The notes under the pieces were generated by a model, which was given only the letters and a program-made list of their open reading frames with translations, had not been told where the DNA came from and searched no databases. 64,000 bases of DNA, from the NCBI GenBank assembly GCA_016748015.1, contig JAAOMT010000034.1, forward strand, positions 334,277 through 398,276. The letters are read 5' to 3'. Positions 36,401 through 48,751 of the stretch are shown in pieces (positions within the stretch are counted from its first letter, which is position 1; every line of letters starts with the position of its first letter). This DNA comes from Geosiphon pyriformis (lineage: Eukaryota; Glomeromycota; Glomeromycetes; Archaeosporales; Geosiphonaceae). The translations under genes and the position numbers were made by a program.

Positions 36401-37995
36401 ATGTGTTTAAAGATTGAATATTTGTCTCCTTTTAATTCTTCAACAGATTCTTCTACTTTTACTAAGACTTCGACAGGCCTGTTGCCACCCCTATCTTATT
36501 ACCGATCGAAACGTGGAAAACATGGAGGGAGAATCTAGTTCTCACCAAAAGTCCAGTTCTCATGAAGATATTGCAGTTTTGCTCGAAAAAATGGCAGAAG
36601 ACATTGTGAACAGGTTGAAAGAACAAGATCTTGAACATAAGGAGTGTGCTATTTGTTGTGATTTAGCTTCTGACCTTTCTATAATTGTGCGATGTGGCCA
36701 TTCATATTGCCGTGAATGTTTGGAGGGTAAGTGACAATCCTTAGTTTATTAATTTATCAGGAAAATCTCTAATAAACTTTTTTTTTCAAAGGCCTAAATC
36801 AAAAATCCGCTCGAGAGATGAAATCGTGTCCTGAATGTCGGTAGGTTATCTCTTAGTCTTTTCATCTACAGTTAAATTTGATCAAACTTGAATTTAAATT
36901 CATGAATTTTTTTGATTAATTATCCAGTGGTAAACTTGATATGAAAGAAGTTGTTTCTTATAAATCATTTAAAAAGAAGTGGGTTTCCTCAACGGCGATT
37001 GCTCCTGAATCATTGGAGAAGGGAAAGGGAAAAGCAAAAGCCGAAGATTTTGAAAATCCCGATGAAGTTGATCTTCCCGATACAACTCAAAAAGGAGATG
37101 ATTGGGTGACAAGTTCCAAAATTGATCGAACTATTAATCTTCTTCTAGAATTCAGAAATAAAGCACCAAAGGATAAGACGATTATATTTAGTCAAGTAAG
37201 TTAAAAATTTTCTAAAAAGACGTTTTTTTTTATCATTCTTGACGTCATTTTTTCATCTTTTTTCCATGCAGTTCACTTCATTGGTAAGCCCTTTTATTGA
37301 CTCGATTTGCTCGCAATAAAAATTGGTTTAATCAAAATTTTCTTCTGATAGTTGGATTTGGTGGAGCAACCATTACGACAGAATGGATTTAAATATACAC
37401 GCGTGAGTTTGAAAATTAGCTGTTTAAAAATTGAATACGGCAATCCTTTTTAATTGATATCTGTCATAGTATGATGGAAAGATAAAACCTCAACAACGAA
37501 ACGAGGCTATTAATGCTTTTGAGGAACGACCGGATTTAAACGTCATGCTTGTCAGTTTGAGGTGCGGAGGAGTGGGATTGAATTTAACAACAGCTAATAG
37601 GTAACCAAAGGATTTTACAGTAAAAAAAAATTTAAAAAAATTTAAAAAAACGTCTTTCTTTTAGAGTTATCATGTTGGATCCTTGGTGGAATCCTGCAAT
37701 GGGTAAGTGAATATAAATTTGCAATCTTGATGATTTTCATTTTTGATATGGCTCTTATGAACCAGAAATACGTTGAACTTTCACAGAAAATCAAGCTATC
37801 GATAGGGTTCATCGCATTGGCCAACAAAAGCCTGTGGAGGTCCATCGAATCATTATACCAAACACTATTGAGAAAAGAATTCTTGATCTTCAAGAAGCAA
37901 AACAACAATTAGCATCAAAGGTGCTGGGAGAGGGAGGTACTGCACCTCTTGGTCGACTTGGGCTTCAAGATTTAATGTACCTCTTCCAGGGTTAA
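33407..37995 (+). CDS. ULS1: SNF2-family ATPase with RING finger, Uls1-like (16 exons, 1,140 aa)
   Basis: Predicted SUMO-targeted ubiquitin ligase/DNA translocase acting in the nucleus. Exons: 33407-34976, 35071-35135, 35208-35415, 35487-35565, 35627-35725, 35797-35857, 35955-36060, 36160-36356, 36447-36726, 36792-36840, 36928-37195, 37272-37283, 37352-37402, 37470-37600, 37665-37702, 37787-37995; the sum is 3,423 nt with an open frame. The N-terminal 500 residues are Ser-rich and low complexity, with a SUMO-interaction-like VEVIDL (residues 181-186) and two acidic (E/D)xxLAxxL motifs (about 200-235). Then come motif I GLGKT (546-550), motif II DEAQ (645-648), a C3HC4 RING inserted in the helicase (Cys862 to Cys904) and motif [13 protein letters not shown] (1074-1084). 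There is no HIRAN domain, so Rad5/HLTF is less likely; Rad16 remains an alternative. All key residues are present. Confidence 0.9.
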
Positions 37996-38022
37996 AGAGA
38001 AACTTCTTCAATGACAAATTAT

Positions 38023-38028
38023 AATAAA
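38023..38028 (+). terminator. Poly(A) signal of the Uls1-like gene
   Basis: AATAAA lies 28 bases after the stop codon, a usual distance for a fungal polyadenylation signal. Bases up to 38499 are A/T-rich without other features. Confidence 0.5.
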
Positions 38029-38503
38029 AGGTCCACAGTATAAATATGCAAAGCTTATATATTTCAATTTAGGATTAATAATCTTAAGCCTAGGATTTAT
38101 AATGAAAAAGTTCATTCTAAATAAAATCATTTATAAATAAAATGTCTAAATTTTTTTTAGTAATTTTTGAGAAACTTTACTTATTGTGCTGCTGAAAATT
38201 TTTGTTGCTTATCAATAAATATTTCACCATTCTTTTACTATGTATTTATTTATTTTCCAAATTTTCATTAAACCATTTTTGTAATGTTTACTATTAACAA
38301 AAAATGTGATTTTTAAGAATTTTTTAAGAAAAATTAAATTCTTTTGGTTAATATATATTAATATATTATTTTAATGTAAAAAAATTGCCAATTGTTTTGT
38401 ATTTTTGTTTTTGTTGCAAAATATTAAAATAACATAACAAAAAATCCAAGTTTTAAAATTTTTTTATTTTAAAATAAATATAACTTATGTATTTTCTATA
38501 TAT

Positions 38504-38937
38504 TGTTATGGCTAAAAACCATAGTTTTTATTAATTATCACATTTATTAGCCACTAATGTCACATAATTAGCCATTTTATTTTTAAATAATAATTATTGG
38601 CTTAATCAATAATTTGATTAATGACCTGATTATTAACTTAATTGTTAACTTGATTATTGACTACTTTTAATAACTATATAAGTAATAAATTTCTTAACTA
38701 TAGAAAAATATAATCAAAGTAATAAAATAAAACCCACTATTAATTACTTTTTCTCATATTGCTTATTTTTTTTTCTTACTTTCAAGTATTTAAACATCTT
38801 GAAATAAAAGATTACTTGTTGATATTTACATACTTTTCTCTTTTTTTCTTTTTAATTTATATTATTAAAATTAGTTTAAGAAATAATTGCTTGTTTTTGT
38901 AATTTATTAAATAAAAAAATAATTAAAAAGCACAACA
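38504..38937. repeat. Solo LTR of a third family (LTR3), with TSD
   Basis: 434 bp begin TGTTATGGC and end CACAACA, giving inverted ends TGTT/AACA. ATAT occurs directly on both sides (38500-38503 and 38938-38941), as expected for a short target-site duplication. A TATATAAG box lies at about 38675-38682, followed by a T/C-rich end. There is no similarity to LTR1 or LTR2 and no internal sequence. Superfamily cannot be told from the LTR alone. Bases 38942-39209 next to it show nothing readable. Confidence 0.65.
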
Positions 38938-39217
38938 ATATCTGTTATTGATTCTAAAAATTACTGAATTAAGACATAAAATAATAATAGTAGTATTATC
39001 TTGTTAACAATTACAAACTATTCCTCTACCTTCAAATTTCTAAAAAAAATTTACAATTGTGATTTTTATAAAACTGATTACATATATTGAATTTTTATTT
39101 ATTTAATTTACTCTCTTATTGTAATTCACTCTTTAATTAATTTTATTAATCTACCATTTTATTTTTTCTTGTTATTTGTTAGCTTATTACTTTAACCTGT
39201 AATAATATATTTAAATA

Positions 39218-40090
39218 ATTTTTTTTTTTAACGTTTAACGAGTAAAGTCCAAACACTGCCTAGTGCAATACATCATACAAATGATCTAAACTAGGTGTGA
39301 ATCATGCACTTTCTACACATAACTAGTTACTTGGACCAATCAGAACAACACTATACACCTATATAAACAGAAACTATGTCACCTATGTCTGAAAAAAACA
39401 AATAAAACTTATGAAAACTGAAACCAACACCAATTATCTCCACAACACCCAGTAATCCAACCACACCAGCTGACAGCACTGAAGAAAGCCTAAAAATCAA
39501 GATAGGAACAGATTTATTGCATGGAATAAGTCCATTTTTTTTCATAAAAGCACAGTGCTTGACACAAACCAACCAAATGTCTTCCCAAAAAGCAAGACTA
39601 AACTTATGCACAAAGACCACAATGTTTGACTTGCCATTTTAGAATCCTTGAAAACAGAAACAGATTCATGAAACCAATCCTTGAAAACAAAACTCTTGCA
39701 CAAAGCAGTACTAACCAAAACATTGGATGTACAAGTGAACAACAGCTGTAAAACATCTGAGAAAAAATAACCCAGGCCAGATCGCACCTTCCAAGCTAAT
39801 ACATGAGTGTTCAATAACCAAGTATGATTATCAGCATCAAACAAACAAAAAAAAACATGGTCCGAAACTTTGACATCACCACAAAACAAACACACCACAC
39901 TAGAGTAACTTTTATCATAAAGCCATTTATGCATGACAACAGAAAGCCAATAATGCAATGTCTTCATAAAATATGTCCAGAAACCAGCAGTCTACTTACT
40001 AGTGAAGCCAGCAGCCATGTAAGAATCTGGATGCCATACTAATGATGATCTAAACCAATCAATATCTGCATGCAGACTATCCACCACCAT
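39218..40090 (-). mobile_element. 5'-truncated LINE copy, minus strand, with TSD
   Basis: An 873-bp insertion is flanked by TTTAAATA at 39210-39217 and 40091-40098. Sense-strand reading from 40090 gives the last part of ORF2: a WHPDSYMAAGFTS segment, the finger CLFCGDVKVSDHVFFC (about 39900-39855), then the C-terminus SDIGDIVSVYIGV ending near 39351. The 3' tail contains TAACTAGTTATGTGTAGAAAG, with poly-A seen as poly-T at 39221. 5' truncation with a TSD is the typical product of target-primed reverse transcription. A few stops are present. Confidence 0.85.
39351..40088 (-). pseudogene. LINE ORF2 C-terminal fragment (CCHC finger)
   Basis: The region covers the residues after RNase H: WHPDS, then TYFMKTLHYWLSVVMHKWLYDKSY, the CX2CX7HX4C finger and about 170 further residues common to all these LINEs. 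TAG and TGA interruptions and a frameshift near 39620 are present. The function of this C-terminal region is unknown. The finger is thought to bind nucleic acid. Confidence 0.75.
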
Positions 40091-40098
40091 CTGTTTAA

Positions 40099-40790
40099 AT
40101 ATAAATTCAATTTATATTAAAAAAAATTTATTTTAAGAAAATATCTTATATATATAAATAATTAATATATAATTATTTTTAATAATATTATTAATATTTG
40201 ATTTATTATTAGACATCTATATCTAATATTTTTTTGGCTTTGTCTACAGTTTTTTAGGATTTGGTTTTTTGTGTTTCTGATATAAGTTTATATATAACAT
40301 TATAAAAAAATTTGGTGCTTGAAAATTAATTGGTGGAAACAAAATTTTTTCTTGAAAGCATTAGTAATGCTGCTGCTAAGTTAGTTAATCTTGTTTAGAG
40401 TTTGGTTGTCAGATATAAAAAAAGAATTTAATTGCTTAATTTAAGACTACAAACTAATATAAATTGTAAAGATTTGTTGATTAAGAATTGTTTTTTATTT
40501 AATGTTATTTATGATCTTCCTATTAAGATTTAGATGATATTATTTGATTGCTTAGAATTGAATAAGATTGTTTAATTGGCTTTGGTTTAAAAATGGGTCA
40601 TTTGTTCTTTGCTAATATAACTAGAAGTATTATTATTAATATAATTATGTAGTATAGCTTTAATTGGCTAGATGGCTGGTTACATGTAGTAAATATGTAA
40701 TTTACATTTAATTTAGAACTTTTGGTAGTTGTATTATATTAGATAGTGAATGGACTTAACTCATAAATGCAAATAAAAAAAAAAGATTTA
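40099..40790 (+). mobile_element. Remnant 'K': unknown body with the LINE 3' tail
   Basis: The end (40650-40790) is the shared LINE tail: GGCTGGTTACATGTAGTAAAT, then GAATGGACTTAACTCATAAATGCAAATAAAAAAAAAA. The preceding 450 bases do not match ORF2 C-termini, which always precede this tail in the autonomous LINEs. They contain fragments such as KNCFLFNVIYDLPIK and LFDCLELNKIV. It may be a second non-autonomous element type, or a LINE with another C-terminus. The 5' end is undefined. Confidence 0.45.
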
Positions 40791-42138
40791 TTATTTTTTT
40801 GTTTAAATTATTAACAAATTTTTCAAAAATAATAATAAATTATTTAATTATAAAATTTTTATTTTATTTTAATATTTAAAAAAAAATATTAATCAATTTT
40901 ATAATTAAAAAAATTAAACTATTAAATTTAATAATAAATTTGACCAATAAAGTTAATTTAATTAATTTAAATTTCAAAAAGTTAACTTAAAATTAATTGT
41001 AAAATTAATAAAAATAATAGTAGCAAAAAAACCAAAAAACAGCAATTTTAATATATAATTTAACAACAATAAAATAAATTTTTTTTAGACTAAATTAAAT
41101 TTAATTTGTTGTAAAAATTATAAAAAATTTAATTATTGTATTATAATATAATTTTTTTATTTTTTTTAATAATTTATTTAAAAAGTTTTTTAAATAAGTA
41201 TTTTTAAAAAAAATTGTTTTTAAATAATAAATTTTGAATTTAAATAGTGTTTTTTAGTTAAATATTTAATAATAATAATAAATAAGTATTATTTTTATTT
41301 AAAACTTTTTTTAATAATATTTTTTTATTAACAATTTTATATTTAAATAAGTTAAAAAAAATTCAAAGTTTTTTTTTTAAATTTTTAAATATTAAATATT
41401 TTGTATTTTATATTTTTTTTAAAAAAATCTGACTTTAATTTAATTTTAATCGATTTTTAAAAAAATTATTAATATATTATCTATAAATTTTAATATTTTT
41501 ATATATATTATTTTTTAATTAAATAGTTTTAAAGTAAATATTTCCAAGTTTTTAAGCTTTGTTATTGCAATAATACTAAGATTAAATAAGATGTTTTTTA
41601 AGAATAAATTAAGTTTATATAATTTTTAATAATTAATTTAATTTATATATAATATAAAAAGAATAAACAATTTTGCCAAGCAAAAAAACATTATAAAATA
41701 GCACAAAAAATTTAACAATTTAATATTTATTATAATTAAAACAAAATTAAAGAATCAAATCAAATCTTAAATTAAAAATAAGTTTGTTAATTTAAAAATT
41801 TTTGTATTAATTTAAATTTTAATTATATAAGTTTTGATATAATAATTATTATAAACATTAATTTGGTTAAACATATAAACAAAATTATTAAAATAATTAA
41901 ATAATTTTTGTTAATTAAATTATTGTTAAAAAATAAGTTTTTTGACTTAGTTTTGGCTTTTTATATTAATATTTTTCTGGAAAAAAAGTTTGTTTAAATT
42001 AATATTATCAACTTTTTAATAATTAAAACTGTAAATAAAAGTTCTTTATGATTTTGAAAAGTAATTTTAATAAAAATAATATTAAAAAAAATATTAATTT
42101 TAAAAAATATTCTGATTTTAGTTTGATCAAATTTTTAA
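40791..42138 (+). pseudogene. LINE 'L' relic, part 1: ORF1 end and endonuclease start
   Basis: The bases at 41075-41150 match 14400-14480 and P 56670-56740 (zinc-knuckle region of ORF1). At about 41735-41810 the frame reads IKTKLKNQIKS, then IKNKFVNLKIF, matching ITETKLRSNIKPWIMNKFDEIRVF of LINE P, with the catalytic Glu turned to Lys. NFNKNNIKKNINFKKYSDF (42065-42120) is the GDFN region. It is cut at 42147 by LINE M and resumes at 48901. Confidence 0.65.
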
Positions 42139-42147
42139 TAGTATTAT
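42139..42147. repeat. Target-site duplication of LINE M, left copy
   Basis: TAGTATTAT here and at 48901-48909 flank LINE M exactly. The left copy is followed at once by the poly-T that represents M's poly-A tail. Confidence 0.85.
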
Positions 42148-42281
42148 TTTTTTATTTTTTTTATTTTAACAAGTGAGGTCCAAATGTGATCTAGTGCTAT
42201 ATATCATACACATGATCTAAACTAAGTGCGAATCATGCGCTTTCTACACGTGACCAGCCACTCAGGCCAGTCAGGACTACA

Positions 42282-45200
42282 CTATACACCTATATGCACA
42301 GAAACTGGATCTCCAATACCTGAAAAAAATGGACAAAACTTACGAAATCCGAAACCAACTCCAAAAGCCTCAGCCACTCCCAGCAATCTGACCACACCAG
42401 CCGAAAACACCATAGGCAAACCAGAAACTGAAGCAGGAGCGGAGCCATCACGTGGAATCAAACCATGTCTTTCCATAAACACTCGGTGTCTGGCCCAAAC
42501 CAACCAAACATCATCCCGAAATGCTAGACAAAATCCACGCACAAAGCTTACAATCCTCTTAGCACCTTCCTTAGAATCTTTAAAGACTGAAACAGACTCA
42601 TGAAATCATTCATCAAAAACAAAGCCCTTACACAAAGCAACACCAACTCCAACCTCAGAAACACAAGAAGCCAAGACCTGTAAGACACATGAAAAAGAGC
42701 GAGAAAGACCAGAAAGAGTCTCCCAAGCCGAAACATGTGTGCCCAACAAATGAGCACAGCCAATAGCGTCCTGAGGACATGAAAAAACATGATCCGAGGT
42801 CTCAATGTTACCACAAAACAGACAGACCACACTGGGATATCTTCTATCATATAAACGCTTGTGCACTGCAACAGAAAGCTGATGATGGAGAGCCTTCATA
42901 AAGTAAGTACAACAGCCTGCTGTGTGCATGCTGGTAAAACTGGATGCCAAATGAGAATTGGGGTGTCACACCATAAAAGACTTAGACCAATTGATATCAG
43001 TGCGTAAACTATCATCCACAACACGAGAACCAACTCCAATCTCCCAACAAGCTTGATGAACTGACTGGAAAACATCACAAACAAAGTGTCTAGAGTTACC
43101 AGAAACTGCCATACCATTAGCACATAGAAAATGTTCACTAACTAAATGAGGTAGGTGCCAAGCAGAAAGAGCAGTGCCTTTGGCAAGCATATCAGCATGC
43201 TCATTGCCTGAGACACCTGAATGACCTTTCACCTTAACCCAATTTACATCCAAATTCTTTTGATGAATGACGGTAGCAATGTGACGATGCTCGATCCAAC
43301 AGTGGTTCCTGAAATCCAGACGAGCCAGCAAAGACTCTGACCTACATGCATCCAAAGCAGCCTGGCTATCCAAGAACAAGTCAATTGAATGAGAAAAGGA
43401 AACACACTCAAGGGCCAAAGCTATGGCTTGCAGTTCAGTCAGAGTAGAAGAAACCAAACCAGACATCCCAACACCCAAACCCAAGTTAATGTTCTCAAAA
43501 AAAATGGCAGCACCTGCTCTCATGTCAACAGTGCCCAGACCAGAAAGAGATCCATCCGTATACACAGAAAGGCAGACAGCATCAATGGTCAGCAAAGTGT
43601 CACAAATCACACCAAAATCACGAGAAAGACAAATATCAGACACAGCATGACCATCCACCAAAGAAGAACTTGAGGAGAGAGGCACAACGCTACCAAGAAA
43701 GTGAACGGAAAGATTAAACCAGAAAGAGACTGGGCCACGAGGGTCCAGCCTCTTCCAGCGCCTGAAGGTCCCCCAACTGAAAACATCACCATTACAGTCA
43801 CGAAGCTGTTCCATGAAAGCAACTCCATAACGCCTGAGCGAAGAGACGTACTTGAAAAAACAGGATTCACCAAGAACCAAAGACATAGGAGTACTGCGCC
43901 GATGACAAAAAGCACAAGCTAGAGGGCCTCCCAAAGACAAATCACACTCAGAAAAAATGCGAACCACACCTGCCAAAAAATTATCCGAGAGACTGATACC
44001 AACACGAGCCAGAAACAGCAAGAGATGATGAGGATGCCAGCTGAGAACCTGGAGGTCATGAGACCTATGAAAAAACAAGCAACCCAAGACACTAGTAGAA
44101 TTTGCAAAAGCAACAATGGAGGCCGATTTACTCTCAGCCTAGATCTGTTCGAAAGTTTTTAAATTGTACAAAGAGGGGTGATGAAGTGCATTACTGGGAA
44201 AATCACGTGGCAATCCAGACTTGGACTTTAAGACTTTGTGTACCAAAGCATCTTATTTATTACAAACACCAACAGAAACGAAACTGAACTGAATCCTGTA
44301 GCTGACAATAGGGAAAAGAACTGCAGACACCAAATATGCATACTGTTTGTCCGAAATCGCCTTTCTCAAAACAAGATTCACAAAAAACCATACATCAGTC
44401 TGAGCTTTAGCCAAGCTAGGCTTCGAAAGACCCTCAGAAAACAAAAAAATACCCAAATAATGATGAGATTCCCCTCTCTTGGCAATGAAAATAGGCGCAC
44501 CACTAATAGTTAAATGAAGATCCAGCATCCGGCAATTGATGGGGATGGCCACCATTTTGTTATTGTTTACAAAAATATCGTTAAACTTAAAAAACTCACT
44601 AGCAACATCAAGGATGCGTTGTGTAGCAGCCTGGCTGCTACCAATCCAAATAGTATCATTGACAAAAGCGCCGGCAGCAAGAAACGAAGACAGTCCAGCT
44701 TGAGGATTCACCTGGCCGGTTCTTGATATGAAATTAGAATTCAATCTGTAGCCATACACACTATCCTGTCTTTTGACCTCACACAAAAGTGAATCATAAA
44801 AAATACGCCAGAGAAGAGGCGAGAAGACTTCTCCTTGATCCAGCCCATCGTGGACACAATACCCATCAGTCAAGCCAAAGTCAGTCATCACTCTGTTGAC
44901 GCGACCATTGTGAATACTGCCAAAAAATCTAATAAACTTGTTACACATTTTGATCCTAACTAGACTCCTCCTAAGATGTTCCCAACCCACCAAGTCATAA
45001 GCCTTGTGCATGTTCTGTAAAACCAGCCAAAGTTCACGGTTCTTCTCCAAGGCATCCTCAACCACAGAACTGATAGCAAAAATAGGAGACTGCATTGTCG
45101 TACCCTTCAAAACCAAAAAATTGTCCCCATGAAGAACATCAAAAGTGCTGCAAGCCAGAGAGATCCTATCTGAAAAGATCTTGGAGAGAATTTTGTGGGC

Positions 45201-46970
45201 CATTTTAATTAAAGCTATAGGATGGGTGTTTGTGAGAACACCTTCCCATTCATACAGTTTAGGAATCATCGAAACCCAAGCTTCTCTTCAAGGCCCAGAG
45301 ACTGACTCGCCAACCAAACAGAAATTCAAGAACACCAAAAGCATATCCAAAACAGATTTGTCACAATATTTTCATAATTTGTTAGAGATACCAGAAAGAC
45401 CAGCCACTTTTCTATCAGGAAGATCCTTAACAACAGTTGACAACTCATTAAAATTAATCGAACACATGACATCAGAGAAAGCACCATCGAACATGTAATC
45501 CAGAGGCCAATATTGACAAGCCCGATCCTCAGACAAGTCAGACACCACCTCACGTTTTCTGATCCATCCCTCTATAATTTTGTCCACCTTAGACTTAACC
45601 AACACAGGCTCTAAAATCAACTCATCTTTTACAACCAAATGATCCAGGACCACCTTGTGAAAAGGACGCTCCAAAACACTTCTAATGGTGTGACTCTTGT
45701 TCAGCTCAAAACTCTCCATTCTCTTACCAATAGCCTGCTTGATCAAGGATTTCTCAGCGTGCTTGGATTCCACTAATTTGAAGGAGCGGTATGATTTTCT
45801 TGCTTTGGCCAGCGCAGAATGAATAAGATCAAAATTAGAACCTGAAAGAAACAGAGACTTAACCGCCGATGCACCAGGGAAGTTGAGTCTGTGCCACACC
45901 TCCAACAAAGAAGCAAAACCATCACTAGAAGCCAAACGCGAAGCCTTGACCAACTTAGAAACCAGCAGCTCCAGCTTGTGAAACTTAGAAGAAGTCTTGG
46001 TAAACACGCCATCAAAACCTTTGAACCATTTTTTTTTAAATGTACCACCCTCTGAAAGAACCATAATCTTGCGAACAATGTCTCACATAGCGTCCACGTC
46101 AGAAAATCTTACTGCCACACCAAAAGCATCCGAGAACATAGAGACATTAGCAGCTGAAGCATCCCTAAACTCCAACCACTTAGCTTTACTGGCACTATTG
46201 ACGTCAAACTTCCAATGGTCTTTATTCACTTGCTTGCGAAGAGAATTCAAATGCATATCCAAGAGCCTGCCCAAACCCAAATCCACTGAAACAGCTTGAT
46301 GGTCCATGTCAAAATGCTCACTGACATTCAAAACTTTACGAAGCACTATCATATTGACAAGATTCAAAGAGACAAACACGTAATTAATTGTTTTCTTAAC
46401 ACCCCTAGAATTTTCCCAAGTAGGTATTTTTGCAGCTGGACTACCAACTAAAGAATTGACCAGACCCAAATCAAAGCATCTTTTGAAACTCGCACTTTTA
46501 TGAGAGCTGTCTTCATTGAAATCGCCACCGAGAATGATGAAAGAAGATTCGTTGACAGCCTTTGCAATGAGAGAATTGATCTCACCAGCCTGAGAGAACC
46601 GAACCACTGAAGAAGCACCAGCATAAAGCCCCAAAATTGACACAGAAAGTTTACCCTCAAAAAGTAATTTAATGGAAAGGAGCCGACCAGGCACCTCAGA
46701 AACCTTGCACACATGATGAGCCAAAGAAACGTCCATGATAACAGCAACACTCACACCCAAGTGCCTAGAGTCCAAACCAGAAGTGAATACTCGGACACCA
46801 TTGAACTTGTCTGCAATCCATGAACGAACCCTACTTCTTAATTTTGTTTTAGTAACAATAGAGACCAAATTGTTCATTTCCTTATGCCACCTAATAATGT
46901 CTTCTTGCTTAGTGGGATTGTTCATGCCTCTGACGTTGCATGTAGCAACCTTCCAGACTAAACTGCTCAT
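42282..46970 (-). pseudogene. LINE M ORF2: endonuclease, RT, RNase H, CCHC (nearly intact)
   Basis: Start ATG 46970-46968 overlaps the ORF1 stop as ATGA. The endonuclease has TCNVRGMN (about 46940), GGDFNED (about 46515-46535) and DMDHQAV (about 46310), but the catalytic Glu of ETKL is Lys (VTKTKL, about 46860). RT runs from about 45480 to 44250 with PDRKVAGLSGIS, IPKLYEWEGVLTN and the catalytic box FVND at about 44660-44672 (first Asp lost). RNase H has YTDGSL (43548-43565), ELQAIAL, FLDSQAALDAC and GNEHADMLAKG, all intact. The finger CLFCGNIETSDHVFSC is at 42823-42776. The domain order matches RNase H-bearing APE-type LINEs (I/Tad groups). EN and RT are dead by point mutation. Confidence 0.92.
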
Positions 46971-48751
46971 TGGGTGAGAGGTAGAGACACCAAAAGCGCA
47001 CCTAAACTATCCACTTTGGCCGAAAGGCCCAAGACCGTCTCTATTAGACACTTCATGCTGTCTTCCAGCTTAGACACTGAAAACACATCAAAAGACACCA
47101 CTCTCGCAACATTCCCACCACTAGTGGACACACTTGAACCCTCACTTATCACTACATCTGCCCCTTGATCCTGTGATGAAAGGGTCACCAATGGCTGACA
47201 TCCAGGGCTAGGCTGGAGAACCATTGGCCCAAGTGCATCCAACCTCTTAGCCAGCTCACCAACTTGCTCCACAAGGCTGGCGAGACTGTGCTCAAGAGCG
47301 GCGAACCTATCATTGACTTCCATTGCTATCTGTAAGAACGGCTTCATCTTTGAAGAGAAGCCATTATTCACCACAACGTTCTGACCAGAGAGGGGGGGCA
47401 AAGAACACCTGCGAGCAACCTTTGCCCAAAAGAGACCACCAAAAGAGACCAGACGGGCAACTGGAGCCGAGCATTTGGCATAGATGATTGCTAGCCTGCT
47501 TTTATCCGTATCCAAGAAAACCCTATGCAGCGAACTACTAGAAGATAATTTCCCACCAACTGCACAACCCAATGACGTGTGACCCAATTTCTCACACTTG
47601 GCGCATTTAGTAGAAATGAGGCAAGACCAGTGGAGATTGGTGTTCCTGAGTACTGGCGTGGTTCCCATAGCAGCATTCAATGATTCAGCAGAGTTGAAAC
47701 AAACAATAGCACACCTGGCCTGAGCATACGTAACAGAATAATGATCAATGACGCAAGTTTTCCCACCCACAGATCTAACAAAGTCCCAGATATCATGAGC
47801 AGTGGTCCCCATCGGCAATGTGTAAAGCAGCGCCTTATGTTGGTCCCTTACATCCCACACTTCCTTGTCTGAATTAGCCCTAGCCACATGTACAGCATCT
47901 TTTCTGATTAAGATGGACCACTCAGCTGCGGCCAAATCAGTTTGATCCAATCGTTCGAATTCCACCATCGCCTTCTGCCACAGCCCGATCAACTGCATCT
48001 TGATTGCCTTAATAACTCCAAACTCAGATAGTGCAGCATGCACAGCCTCAGCCAATGTTTCAACTGGAATTTCTTTCATGACCACAGCCCGATCTGATCA
48101 CCCAGATGATCTTTTAAGATCAGTGTTTACCATGATATTCACACCAGTAGCCTTTTCGGTGGCCTTCATTAGACCTGATTCGGAAGTGAATGTTGCTCTG
48201 ATGATCCCTGAGAATTTTGAGGGGGTAGACGCCCTTCCAAAACCATTAATTCCAGAAAATAAACTTCTGATCTTCTTGAGCTTCTCCTGGGCCAAATTTC
48301 CTTCTACTGCTTTCAGATCTAAATCCAAAGCAAATAACTTCCTAACCAAAACATTGACCAGGTTCTTAAGAGGAAGGGGAAGCACCAGAGGGGCATTCAG
48401 AAGAACATCATCATTATTATTGTCATCCAGGAAGTCGATTTTTCCCAAAGGTTTTCTCAATGCTTTCCTAGTTGTCAACCACGAACCTTTCGGCAAATCC
48501 CCACCAACGAGCGCACCATCTTCACCATAATCAAAACTTGTCTCTTCAACAAGACATTCCTCTTCCATATCAACACTGTCAGATTCTGTGATATCACCAG
48601 TCTCCGAACCCCATGAACGACTACTATGCACCCTAGCAGAACCTTCTTCAGCACCAGCATTGTCCTCAAGAACACCGCTTCTTCTCTTTTTTCTTGACAG
48701 AACAGCCTTGAAACCACCCTCAGAGCCAGAACTTTTAACCGTCTGTTTCAT
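46967..48751 (-). pseudogene. LINE M ORF1: RNA-binding protein with CCHC knuckle
   Basis: From ATG 48751 (MKQTVKSSGSEGG) one frame runs 595 codons to TGA 46969-46967, broken only by a TGA near 48096 that stands for Trp. There is an acidic N-terminus; GINGFGRASTPSKFSGIIRATF (about 48255-48190, two pieces) is the block common to all copies. The RRM-like segment VIKAIKMQLIGLWQKAMVEF (about 48010-47950) and a second one (LLYTLPMGTTAHDIWDFV) follow, then the knuckle CAKCEKLGHTSLGC at 47604-47563. Frame similarity with LINE B continues about 45 codons upstream of this ATG (QYNKSKPFLLDYE), so translation may begin earlier. Confidence 0.88.
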
